Shown here: one piece after another, positions 1-7,651 of the stretch
How the letters are laid out: every line of letters starts with the position of its first letter
Position numbering within the stretch: the first letter of the stretch is position 1
Source: Rickettsiella sp.
Lineage (GTDB): Bacteria > Pseudomonadota > Gammaproteobacteria > Diplorickettsiales > Diplorickettsiaceae
Assembly: GCA_031119195.1 (NCBI GenBank)
Contig: JAVHYG010000009.1
Coordinates: 1-23,225 of the forward strand
Length of the DNA stretch: 23,225 nucleotides
Direction: 5' to 3'
The notes under the pieces: generated by a model
Databases searched by the model: none
What the model saw: the letters and a program-made list of their open reading frames with translations, nothing else
Told to the model about the DNA's origin: nothing
Translations under genes and position numbers: made by a program

Positions 1-173
1 GGGCTACAGCAGCGATAATGCTTAAGCTTTAAAATAGGTACTGTGAAGTCCTACTGCAAATATGTATTTAAGTAGAGAGCTATTTTTCCTTATGTATAAG
101 GATATATCCAAATGCTGTATACAAATTACAGAATCTCGAATACTATTTTTTGATGTTAGTTAAAAACTCCAAT

Positions 174-824
174 ATGAAATCTATTTTAATTCTAGGTGCA
201 ACGTCATCTATAGCAAAAGCATGCGCTGAAATTTTTGCATCCCGACATTACCAACTTTTTTTAGGGGGGCGTGATCTATTCGAATTAGAGCGTATGTCTC
301 AAGATTTACGAATACGTTTTAAAATAAACGTGAATTATGCATTTTTTGATATTTTGCTGTTCAATGAACATCATAATTTCTTTGAAAAAGTATGTAATAA
401 AATGGGTAATATTTATGGTGTTATCATGGCAGTAGGATTACTTGGTAAGCAATATTCTTCCACAGAAATCATTGCGGCTAATTTTTCAGGTCCTGTGTCG
501 ATCTTAGAACTTTGTGCTGATTATCTGTCATTGCAAAAAAAAGGGTTCATCATAGGTTTTAGTTCAGTAGCCGGTGATAGAGGACGCCAAGCTAACTATA
601 TCTATGGTGCAAGTAAATCAGCACTAACAACGTACTTACAAGGTTTACGCGTACGTTTACATGCTTATCAAGTTCACGTATTAACAGTAAAATTAGGATT
701 AATTGATACAAAAATGACATTTGGAGGAAACTATCCGTTATTTTTAGCCGCCAGTCCCCAAAAAACCGGATTAAAAATTATAAATGCTTTAGATAAGAGA
801 AAAGAAAGCGTTTATATTCCCTAG
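174..824 (+). CDS. SDR-family NAD(P)-dependent oxidoreductase, truncated by in-frame TAG
   Basis: A short-chain dehydrogenase/reductase that would use NAD(P)(H) to reduce or oxidise a keto/hydroxyl substrate; the substrate cannot be read from the sequence. The Rossmann motif GATSSIA lies at residues 8-14, the catalytic serine in GFSS near 130, and the Tyr-x-x-x-Lys pair in YGASK at 144-148. The ATG at 174 is preferred because the fold begins directly at MKSILILGA; the upstream TTG at 150 and ATG at 153 add only a non-conserved leader, and none has a clear ribosome binding site. The frame stops after 216 residues at a TAG (822-824), but the same frame continues with a family-like tail (next entry). 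The tail resembles the DprE2-like branch of SDRs, which is inference. Family assignment is firm; the function is not. Confidence 0.85.
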   Translation: MKSILILGATSSIAKACAEIFASRHYQLFLGGRDLFELERMSQDLRIRFKINVNYAFFDILLFNEHHNFFEKVCNKMGNIYGVIMAVGLLGKQYSSTEIIAANFSGPVSILELCADYLSLQKKGFIIGFSSVAGDRGRQANYIYGASKSALTTYLQGLRVRLHAYQVHVLTVKLGLIDTKMTFGGNYPLFLAASPQKTGLKIINALDKRKESVYIP

Positions 825-893
825 GTTTGGCGGATCATTATGTTAATTATTCGTTTGATCCCAGAGAAAGTTTTCAAATATCTAAAAATATAA
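825..893 (+). pseudogene. Stranded C-terminal tail of the SDR gene
   Basis: Reading on in the same frame after the TAG gives 22 more codons to a TAA at 891-893. The peptide (VWRIIMLIIRLIP then EKVFKYLKI) is a hydrophobic segment followed by a basic end, as expected for the C-terminus of the DprE2-like SDR branch, where an aromatic-rich stretch follows 'YVP'. A single TGG to TAG change would explain the stop. Either the enzyme is now 22 residues short, the stop is suppressed, or the base is an error. Confidence 0.6.
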
Positions 894-917
894 AGCTAAG
901 GATAAAAACTTGTGTTG

Positions 918-1223
918 CTAACGTGTCATTTTTGCTTCCCAGAAAATAATATGTTCTGGCTTCACAAGCCCCTGCAAATAGTTTAAGGCGGTATTTATTT
1001 TGTCTTTATCAGAATCAAAAAACTCAATAACAAGAGGTAAATTAAGTGAGAGATCAATAAATGAAGCAGCTGAACTTCCTGTTTCTCCAAAACCCTTAAT
1101 CGCCCGAAAAATACTCATTCGGGAAACTTTAGCTTCCGATTTTAGATAATCGACTATATTATCAACAAGATGAGAAGCTTCATTAATATAAATTCTCACG
1201 ACCAGAATATCGATTGTTTTCAT
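918..1223 (-). CDS. DUF190 family protein, fluoride-channel partner
   Basis: A 101-residue DUF190 protein. The family is small, cytosolic and PII-like in fold (established knowledge) and is often encoded next to CrcB/Fluc fluoride channels; its precise role is unsettled. The ATG at 1221-1223 overlaps the crcB stop codon in an ATGA arrangement, which points to translational coupling and fixes this start over a longer frame reaching 1268. The sequence has the family's alternating strands and helices, with a glycine-rich patch (AIKGFGETGSS) near residues 42-52. It is the last gene of the acnB-crcB-DUF190 unit and ends 24 bases from the convergent SDR remnant; no clear terminator is visible between them. 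Confidence 0.8.
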   Translation of the reverse strand: MKTIDILVVRIYINEASHLVDNIVDYLKSEAKVSRMSIFRAIKGFGETGSSAASFIDLSLNLPLVIEFFDSDKDKINTALNYLQGLVKPEHIIFWEAKMTR

Positions 1224-1597
1224 ATATTTCTTCCAATGACAACACCTATCCATGTTGCAGCAAAACATAGTCCTAAACTAAGAAAAATATTTATAATTGC
1301 ACGTAACCAGTCTCCATTTTCAAATAAATTGATGGTTTCAATTGAAAAAGAAGAAAAAGTGGTATACCCACCTAACATACCAATCAGTATAAATGCCCTT
1401 AACTCCGATCCAATCTGTGCAAAACGCTCCAACAAGATAATAAACAAAAGCCCCATTAAAAAACACCCACTGATATTCACGATTAATGTGCCTAAAGGAA
1501 AATTCGGCTTGAATAACAAATATACGCCATTTGATATTACATAACGTAAAACACCACCTAATCCTGCTCCGATAAAAACTAAAAAAATTGTATTCAA
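1220..1597 (-). CDS. crcB: CrcB/Fluc fluoride ion channel
   Basis: A 125-residue inner-membrane protein of the Fluc family, which works as a dual-topology dimer to let fluoride leave the cytoplasm. Four hydrophobic helices are visible. Signature residues are GAGLGG plus RY near 10-19, VNISG with the conserved Asn at 41, and GGYTTFSSF at 76-84, the segment that carries the pore Phe and the central Na+ site in characterised homologues. The start is a TTG at 1595-1597; the only in-frame codons upstream lead straight to the acnB stop (TAG at 1606-1608), so no better start exists. The gene lies 8 bases after acnB and overlaps the DUF190 gene by 4. No fluoride riboswitch is seen; expression probably comes from the acnB promoter. 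Confidence 0.9.
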   Translation of the reverse strand: MNTIFLVFIGAGLGGVLRYVISNGVYLLFKPNFPLGTLIVNISGCFLMGLLFIILLERFAQIGSELRAFILIGMLGGYTTFSSFSIETINLFENGDWLRAIINIFLSLGLCFAATWIGVVIGRNI

Positions 1598-1605
1598 ATC
1601 TGGAT

Positions 1606-4191
1606 TTACCCGCTAGAAATTAAGGTATTAATCTCCTTCGAAACAGTCTGATAATCAACCATTTGATCAAAATTTAAATATCTATATAAATCGTCAGCCA
1701 TTGTATTAACAAACTGTATTTTTTCTTTATATTGCTCTGTACTAGGAAGATAGCCTAAACTCGCTGTTATTGCAGATAGTTCTGCAGAAGCTAAATAAAC
1801 ATTAGCCCCTTTTCCCATGCGATTTGGAAAATTCCGAGTCGACGTTGAAACAACTGTTGCGCCGTCCTGCACTCTTGCTTGATTACCCATGCATAAGGAA
1901 CATCCCGGCATTTCTGTACGAGCACCTACAGCACCATAAATCGCGTAATAACCCTCTTGCATCAATTGATGTACATCCATTTTCGTCGGTGGTGCTATCC
2001 AGAGTATGCTTGGCAAATGACTCGCATTCACGTTTTTTAATAAACTTCCCGCAGCACGATAGTGGCCAATGTTTGTCATACATGAACCTATAAAAACCTC
2101 GTCTACTTTGGTATAGGCTACTTCCGACAAAGGCTTAATATTATCTGGATCGTTTGGACATGCTAATAAAGGCTCTTTAATTTGATTAAGATCAATTTCA
2201 ATAGTCGCTGCATAATCAGCATCTAAGTCAGGTTCTAATAAAACAGGATTAGCTAACCAATTTTGCATCGCATCAATACGACGCTGTAAACTGCGTGCAT
2301 CTTGATATCCATTAGCTATCATCCAATTCAACAAAGAAATATTTGAATTCAGATATTCAATAACAGGCTCTTTATCAAGCCGTAACGTGCAACCATTTGC
2401 TGAACGTTCCGCAGAAGCATCAGCAAATTCAAAAGCTTGTTCAATTTTAAGATTAGGTAAACCTTCTATCTCTAATATACGTCCTGAAAATACGTTCTTT
2501 TTATTCTTACTATCCAATGTTAATAGTCCTTGCTGTAAAGCAACGTAGGGGATTGCATTTACTAAATCGCGCAATGTAATTCCAGCCTGCATTTGACCTG
2601 TAAATTTCACTAATACGGATTCCGGCATAGTTAAAGGCATCACGCCCATCGCTGCAGCAAACGCAACTACGCCTGAACCTCCAGGGAAACTAATACCTAT
2701 CGGAAAACGGGTATGTGAATCGCCACCAGTACCTACAGTATCTGGTAAAAGCATCCGATTAAGCCAAGAATGAATAATTCCATCTCCAGGTCGTAAAACA
2801 ATACCGCCCCGGGAGGAAAAAAAGTCAGGTAAACTATGTTGTGTTTCTATATCAACAGGCTTTGGATAAGCGGCTGTATGACAAAAACTCTGCATGACTA
2901 AATCTGCCGAAAACCCCAAACAAGCCAGTTCTTTAAGCTCATCACGTGTCATAGGACCAGTGGTATCTTGTGAACCCACTGCAGATATTTTAGGTTCGCA
3001 ATAAACTCCAGGACGTATTCCCGGTAAACCACAGGCTACACCTACCATTTTTTGAGCTAAAGTAAATCCTTTCATACTTTTTTGAGCAACTTTAGGTCGG
3101 TAAAAGGCCTCGGAAAAAGCAGTACCCATTGTTTCACAAACTCTATCAGTTAAAGATCGCCCAATAATTAAAGGAATACGACCTCCAGCACGTACCGCAT
3201 CAATCAATGATAAATTAGTTTCAAAACGGGCTATTTCTTGATCCTGATAATCTTTTATTAGACCTTCATAAGGATAGATATGAATGATATCTCCCGTGTT
3301 TAAGCAACTCACATCCACTTCAATTGGAAAAGCTCCCGAATCCTCGGCTGTTGTACGAAAAATGGGAGCAATCTTTCCTCCCAAAATCATACCACCACGA
3401 TATTTATTAGGGACAAATGGTATAGGCTCACCAATATGCCATAATAAGGAATTGATAGCCGACTTACGAGATGAGCCCGTCCCTATGACATCGCCAACAA
3501 AAGCAACGGGATATCCTTTGATTTTTAATTTAGCAATCATCTGCAAAGCATCTGGCAAGCGGTTAGATAACATCGCTAAACTGTGCAAAGGAATGTCTGG
3601 CCGACTCCAAGCCTCAGTGGCTGGCGATAGATCGTCAGTATTAATCTCGCCTGAAAGCTTAAATACTGATACAGTTATCTTATAAGGGACTTTAGGCTTA
3701 GAAGTAAACCATTCGGCACTCGCCCAAGCTTTTATCACCTGAATTGCAAACATATTACCCGCTTTCGCCTTTGCAATTACATCGTGATACGCATCAAACA
3801 TCAATAAGGTATGAGCAAGTTGATGAGCAGCCGCCTCTCCTAAGCGTTCATGATTGAGCAGTTCAATAAGAATAGGAACATTATAGCCACCTAGCATAGT
3901 TCCAAGTAGCTCGACGGCCTGGGCAGGGCTAATAAAAGAGGATTGGACTTCATCCTTTGCTAAGGCAGCAAGAAAAGCTGCTTTAACATAAGCTGCGGGA
4001 TCGACACCCGGAGCCACACGTTGGCTTAATAATTCAACTAAAAAAGAACCTTGGACAGTTGACGATGAATTTTTAAGACACTCAACTAATTCCGCTACCT
4101 GCTCAGCACTTAGAGGTAATGGGGGTACCCCTTCATCCGCACGTAACTGCACATGCTGCTCATAGTTTTTTAAAAATTGAGACGTATGCAC
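1606..4191 (-). CDS. acnB: Aconitate hydratase B (bifunctional aconitase/2-methylisocitrate dehydratase)
   Basis: AcnB interconverts citrate and isocitrate in the TCA cycle through a [4Fe-4S] cluster and in many bacteria also acts on 2-methyl-cis-aconitate. The protein aligns over its whole length with E. coli AcnB from memory: the N-terminal HEAT-like region (EEYRKHV-like start, LLGTMLGGYN), the swivel domain (NTDDLSPA, GDVIGTGSSRKSA), then the catalytic domains (VGSQDTTGPMTRDELK, GTGGDSHTRFPIGISFPGGSG). Cluster ligands are the Cys in FIGSCMTNIGH and the two in PGCSLCMGNQA. I prefer the GTG at 4189-4191 (861 aa) because a GGGGG run lies 5 bases upstream; the GTG at 4201-4203 would add four residues. 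A perfect TATAAT lies at 4225-4230 on this strand. First gene of the acnB-crcB-DUF190 unit. Confidence 0.97.
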   Translation of the reverse strand: MHTSQFLKNYEQHVQLRADEGVPPLPLSAEQVAELVECLKNSSSTVQGSFLVELLSQRVAPGVDPAAYVKAAFLAALAKDEVQSSFISPAQAVELLGTMLGGYNVPILIELLNHERLGEAAAHQLAHTLLMFDAYHDVIAKAKAGNMFAIQVIKAWASAEWFTSKPKVPYKITVSVFKLSGEINTDDLSPATEAWSRPDIPLHSLAMLSNRLPDALQMIAKLKIKGYPVAFVGDVIGTGSSRKSAINSLLWHIGEPIPFVPNKYRGGMILGGKIAPIFRTTAEDSGAFPIEVDVSCLNTGDIIHIYPYEGLIKDYQDQEIARFETNLSLIDAVRAGGRIPLIIGRSLTDRVCETMGTAFSEAFYRPKVAQKSMKGFTLAQKMVGVACGLPGIRPGVYCEPKISAVGSQDTTGPMTRDELKELACLGFSADLVMQSFCHTAAYPKPVDIETQHSLPDFFSSRGGIVLRPGDGIIHSWLNRMLLPDTVGTGGDSHTRFPIGISFPGGSGVVAFAAAMGVMPLTMPESVLVKFTGQMQAGITLRDLVNAIPYVALQQGLLTLDSKNKKNVFSGRILEIEGLPNLKIEQAFEFADASAERSANGCTLRLDKEPVIEYLNSNISLLNWMIANGYQDARSLQRRIDAMQNWLANPVLLEPDLDADYAATIEIDLNQIKEPLLACPNDPDNIKPLSEVAYTKVDEVFIGSCMTNIGHYRAAGSLLKNVNASHLPSILWIAPPTKMDVHQLMQEGYYAIYGAVGARTEMPGCSLCMGNQARVQDGATVVSTSTRNFPNRMGKGANVYLASAELSAITASLGYLPSTEQYKEKIQFVNTMADDLYRYLNFDQMVDYQTVSKEINTLISSG

Positions 4192-4224
4192 GATAACCCC
4201 CACTTATTCTTTTAAGTAAGGCGG

Positions 4225-4230
4225 ATTATA
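4225..4230 (-). promoter_or_regulatory. Putative -10 element for the acnB operon
   Basis: The minus strand reads TATAAT here, an exact sigma-70 -10 hexamer, about 35 bases before the preferred acnB GTG. No good -35 hexamer is found at 16-18 bases, so this is a partial promoter call. It lies in the 84-base gap between the divergent acnB and yggS genes. Confidence 0.5.
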
Positions 4231-4287
4231 CCCCCTTGATCCCTTGAAATACCATAAGTAAGCTACAAACTTGAAAAAAATTTAATT

Positions 4288-4986
4288 ATGATGACTTTGA
4301 TTGCTGAACACCTTCTACGGGTAAAAAACCGCATACACGAAAATGAACGTCGTTTTCATCGCATCCCCAATTCAGTTCAATTAATAGCTATTAGCAAATC
4401 TCAAAACCTTCAAACAATCAATGAAGCAATTGCAGCAGGACAATTGGCTTTCGGTGAAAGTTATGTAAAAGAAAGTTTAGAAAAAATCTTAAAATTAAAA
4501 AACTACCATTTAGAATGGCATTTTGTGGGAAAAATACAAAGAAACAAAGCCAAACTTATCGCTGAAAATTTTTCATGGGTACACAGTCTCTCGGAAATAA
4601 AAACAGCTGAATACTTAAATTACGCTAGAAAAGCGGCTAATTTACCGCCAATGAATGCCTGCATACAAATAAATCTCGATAAAGAATCTAATAAAACAGG
4701 AATTTATTTGGAAAATCTTCTTTCTTTTACTCAATCATTACAAAAACTTCCGAATCTGAAATTACGTGGGTTAATGATTATTCCAAAAATAAAAACAAAC
4801 TTTATAGCACAACGTGAAGATTTCAAAAAGTTACGGCTTGCTTTAGAGCAACTACAAAAAATGGGGTTTCAATTAGATACATTATCCATGGGTATGACAG
4901 ATGATTTTGAAGCTGCCATTGCTGAAGGTGCAACCCATATTCGCATAGGTACTGCTATTTTTGGAAAAAGAAAATTTATATCATAA
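4288..4986 (+). CDS. yggS: YggS-family PLP homeostasis protein
   Basis: A cytosolic single-domain PLP-binding protein (PLPHP/YggS/PROSC family) involved in vitamin B6 and amino-acid homeostasis, with no established catalytic activity. Its 232 residues are typical. Family landmarks are all present: LIAISK with the Schiff-base lysine at 37, FGESYVKE (FGENYVQE in most members), WHFVGKIQRNK, and the C-terminal phosphate-binding region LSMGMTDDFEAAIAEGATHIRIGTAIFG. The Asn-to-Ser change in FGES is the only deviation noticed. Two adjacent ATG codons (4288 and 4291) are possible starts, and neither has a clear Shine-Dalgarno sequence. It is transcribed divergently from acnB. In many gammaproteobacteria yggS lies beside proC or pilT; neither is seen here. 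Confidence 0.93.
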   Translation: MMTLIAEHLLRVKNRIHENERRFHRIPNSVQLIAISKSQNLQTINEAIAAGQLAFGESYVKESLEKILKLKNYHLEWHFVGKIQRNKAKLIAENFSWVHSLSEIKTAEYLNYARKAANLPPMNACIQINLDKESNKTGIYLENLLSFTQSLQKLPNLKLRGLMIIPKIKTNFIAQREDFKKLRLALEQLQKMGFQLDTLSMGMTDDFEAAIAEGATHIRIGTAIFGKRKFIS

Positions 4987-5021
4987 AATAAAAAAAATAC
5001 GACATAAGCTATTTAAATTTA

Positions 5022-5051
5022 TTGAATTTACAACCTAAATGTTGGTAATAT
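5022..5051 (+). promoter_or_regulatory. Putative promoter of the orphan gene at 5085
   Basis: TTGAAT (5022-5027) and TAATAT (5046-5051) are separated by 18 bases, a reasonable sigma-70 pair. An AAAGGA ribosome binding site follows at 5071-5076. In such AT-rich DNA chance matches are common. Confidence 0.4.
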
Positions 5052-5084
5052 ATTTATTGTAAATTTTATTAAAGGAATAAAAAA

Positions 5085-5780
5085 ATGTCCAATCTTAAAA
5101 ATTTTGATGAAATAAAAAATAAATTAGAAAAAGCAAAAATTATTTTAAATAAACCTCTTATTACTAAATCTGAAAAAAAAATACTTAGAAAATTAAAAAT
5201 CTCTTTCACAAAAGAAATAACAACTATAAAAAAGTATAAAGAAATCAATAAAGAAAACTTATTTAATAGTTTAAAACTATTAAAAGACTTAAAACTTACT
5301 CCGTACTTACTTATGCTAAAAGAGATTTTTTTTATGTCGTTCCCCTTATTTTTTACGTTTCTAGTTAAGCTCCTTGAGGAACCTTTAAAAGAAGATAATA
5401 CTGAGACAAAAAATCTAGCTATTATTAATTTTGAAAAATTAAAATCTTTTATTACTCTCAGCTCCACTATAGGCGCTTTCATATCAGGCTTTTATTCTAT
5501 AAATAGGATGATACCTGCACATACAGAACTAACACGAATACATAATCGTATTGTTCAATTTGATAAACATGTTAAAGATCTTAAACAATTAGTAAAAAAA
5601 GAAGCGTTACTACCTGATCTAGAAACAGTTAATACTATTTTAGAAAAATTGGATTCAATAAGTTTTTCTAAATTAACTTTTAAAACTAATGATAAACTAC
5701 TAAGTTTTTTTGCTCATGCGCCTCAAAACGAGGAAATATATAGAAGTGCCTCTCAAGTAAAAAGGCAACTCTTTAAATAA
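5085..5780 (+). CDS. Unrecognised lysine-rich protein with two hydrophobic segments
   Basis: I do not recognise this 231-residue protein. The start is supported by AAAGGA 8 bases upstream and a plausible promoter. Residues 1-75 are very rich in Lys/Glu/Ile/Leu and look helical, possibly coiled coil. Residues about 81-97 (IFFMSFPLFFTFLVKLL) and 121-139 form two hydrophobic stretches that could cross a membrane as a hairpin. Residues 145-231 are again charged and helical (leucine-spaced HVKDLKQLVKK). There is no signal peptide and no catalytic motif. Composition is more AT-rich than the flanking housekeeping genes, as for the broken gene at 7652-9397. In intracellular bacteria such orphan coiled-coil/membrane proteins are sometimes secreted effectors; that is only a guess here. 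It stands alone between yggS and the convergent glyS. Confidence 0.7.
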   Translation: MSNLKNFDEIKNKLEKAKIILNKPLITKSEKKILRKLKISFTKEITTIKKYKEINKENLFNSLKLLKDLKLTPYLLMLKEIFFMSFPLFFTFLVKLLEEPLKEDNTETKNLAIINFEKLKSFITLSSTIGAFISGFYSINRMIPAHTELTRIHNRIVQFDKHVKDLKQLVKKEALLPDLETVNTILEKLDSISFSKLTFKTNDKLLSFFAHAPQNEEIYRSASQVKRQLFK

Positions 5781-6037
5781 TATATTAGAAGTTGAAAATG
5801 AAGTATAATCAGCATGGCGAGCACAGCATCTATTTTCAGAGGAAGTACCACATAGAAATAGGAAGATTGGGTGTACATCAGTTTCTATATTTCCGATTAA
5901 CACTCTAATAAGGAATAAATTCTCTTTTCTTAAGTCCAAGCGAAACTCTCATCATAAATATAATAAGCTTACAAATAACAGGAAATTTGTTCTTATTAGA
6001 GAAAAATACTGTATTAAGCTTTTTATGAAACAAAATG

Positions 6038-7414
6038 CTATTTAAAATAATCTTTTATATATTCCTCTAAACGACAAATATTAATTCGCTCTTGTCGCAT
6101 AGAATCCCTATCACGAACAGTGACGGTATCCAGTTGTTCTAAATTATCAGTATGACCAATTGTATCAAAATCTACAGTCACGCAAACCGGTGTTCCAATT
6201 TCATCATGTCGACGGTAGCTTTTACCAATATTGCCGGTATCTTCATAGGCAATACGTCCTAATCCTAAGGTTTGAATTGATTTTTTAATAGCTTGCGCTT
6301 TTTCAACAATAGCTGATTCATTTCTTTTTAGCGGAATTATAGCGACTTTAACTGGCGAAAGATGCGGCTTTAACCTTAGTACTATCCGTTCTTTATCATT
6401 GTTTAATTTTTCTTTTTCATAAGCATCCGTCAAAATAGCTAATACACCTCTGTCTATACCCGCAGAAGGCTCAATAACATAAGGTACAAAATGCTGCCCT
6501 GGTGGATCTTGAATACTTAATTTAACCGTACTGTCTTTATTCACTGCCACCTTTGCCGTTATCTTTAATTCACCTTGTTCTTGTGTATGAGAACCCAAAT
6601 CATAATCTGTTCTATTAGAAATACCCTCTAGCTCTTCGAATCCATGGGGAAATCGATATAATATATCTTCAGTTGTTTTTGCATAATGTGCTAATTCATC
6701 TTTCGATTGTTTGAGCAACTTCAAATAATTACAAGACAAACCTTGTTCTTTCCACCATGACAGACGTTGTGCTACCCAATATTCATGCCATTTCTCATCT
6801 TCACCTGGTTTCACAAAAAATTCTATTTCCATTTGTTCAAATTCTCGAACTCTAAAAATAAAGTTTCGTGGGGTGATTTCATTACGAAATGCCTTACCTA
6901 TTTGTGCAATACCGAACGGTAATTTAGGTGACATAGAATCCATTATATTTTTAAAATTAGTAAATATGCCTTGTGCTGTTTCTGGGCGTAAATACGCATA
7001 AGAATCTTTATCTTCGACTGGACCCACCGTTGTTTTAAACATCATGTTAAACGCTCGTGGTTTAGTCAGATCGTTGGATTTGCAGTCTTCACATTTTCCA
7101 TTAACAAGATGATCTAAACGCCAGCGCTTCTTGCAATTACGACAATCTACCATCAAGTCTGTAAACGTGCTTTCATGTCCTGAATAATAAAATATTTTTT
7201 TCTGTGTTAAAATTGCAGAATCTAAGCCATAAATGTCATCACGCTCATAGACATTAGATTTCCACCAAGCCTTTTTTAGATTATTTTTTAATTCTACCCC
7301 TAATGGACCGTAATCATAGACGCCCTGTAAACCTCCATAAATTTCAGCGCTAGGAAAGATAAAACCCTTGCGTTTACATAATGAAACAATGTCCTCTAGA
7401 TTTTTTGCCGCCAT
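6038..7414 (-). CDS. glyS: Glycine--tRNA ligase, single-chain (alpha2) type
   Basis: Charges tRNA-Gly with glycine using ATP. The 458 residues match the homodimeric class IIa bacterial enzyme (as in Staphylococcus or Thermus) and not the alpha2beta2 GlyQ/GlyS enzyme of most gammaproteobacteria. Seen here: EIYGGLQGVYDYGPLGVELKNN at about 24-45 (motif 1 area), Cys91/94 and Cys108/111 (a zinc-like quartet in the insertion), motif 2 region FRNEITPRNFIFRVREFEQMEIEFF (about 177-201), the motif 3 region EPSAGIDRGVLAIL, then a C-terminal anticodon-binding domain with DEIGTPVCVTVDFD and VTVRDRDSMRQ. The start is supported by GGAAGAG just upstream. No T-box motif is seen in the leader, although such leaders are common for this gene in Firmicutes. 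Convergent with the orphan gene at 5085. Confidence 0.95.
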   Translation of the reverse strand: MAAKNLEDIVSLCKRKGFIFPSAEIYGGLQGVYDYGPLGVELKNNLKKAWWKSNVYERDDIYGLDSAILTQKKIFYYSGHESTFTDLMVDCRNCKKRWRLDHLVNGKCEDCKSNDLTKPRAFNMMFKTTVGPVEDKDSYAYLRPETAQGIFTNFKNIMDSMSPKLPFGIAQIGKAFRNEITPRNFIFRVREFEQMEIEFFVKPGEDEKWHEYWVAQRLSWWKEQGLSCNYLKLLKQSKDELAHYAKTTEDILYRFPHGFEELEGISNRTDYDLGSHTQEQGELKITAKVAVNKDSTVKLSIQDPPGQHFVPYVIEPSAGIDRGVLAILTDAYEKEKLNNDKERIVLRLKPHLSPVKVAIIPLKRNESAIVEKAQAIKKSIQTLGLGRIAYEDTGNIGKSYRRHDEIGTPVCVTVDFDTIGHTDNLEQLDTVTVRDRDSMRQERINICRLEEYIKDYFK

Positions 7415-7488
7415 AATTCTCTTCCGAAAGTAATAAATTTTTATACATTGAGTGCGAACTAATAACTTCTACGATTATTTTGCGAAAG

Positions 7489-7504
7489 GGATTTTCAAAA
7501 ATCC
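7489..7504. repeat. Short inverted repeat upstream of glyS
   Basis: GGATTTT and AAAATCC flank a 2-base loop, about 75-90 bases upstream of the glyS start. No T-run follows on either strand, so it is not an obvious terminator. It may be an operator or a leader hairpin, or chance. Confidence 0.35.
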
Positions 7505-7580
7505 ACTGGCCAGTATTCAAAATTCCAATGTATACTAACGACGAAAACCCAACTAGACGTATTAGTTTAATTAAGATTTA

Positions 7581-7604
7581 TAACAGGTTTCTGTAAGCCT
7601 GTTA
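7581..7604 (-). terminator. Strong hairpin downstream of the broken gene
   Basis: Two 10-base arms (TAACAGGTTT and AAGCCTGTTA) around a 4-base loop pair completely, with one G-T wobble. It lies about 50 bases past the end of the broken gene at 7652-9397 and upstream of glyS. The sequence after it on the minus strand is AT-rich but lacks a clean T-run, so terminator function is uncertain. Confidence 0.4.
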
Positions 7605-7651
7605 AGCGTTATCTTTACAGAATCAAAAGTTTTTCCTCTGCTAAATTAATT

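Noticed and set aside
1..149. Possible 3' end of an upstream gene at the window edge
   Set aside because: All three plus frames stop within about 30 bases, and too little sequence remains to support any product; only a small CCTTAT/ATAAGG hairpin at 88-101 stands out.
1170..1544. Open frame on the plus strand across crcB
   Set aside because: Antisense to CrcB, whose motifs are unmistakable.
3284..3685. Open frame on the plus strand inside acnB (133 codons)
   Set aside because: It lies fully antisense to strongly conserved AcnB sequence and has no recognisable content; a shadow frame.
7415..7651. Possible T-box or other riboswitch leader for glyS
   Set aside because: No T-box sequence (GGGTGG..ACC type) or specifier stem was found; only short hairpins.
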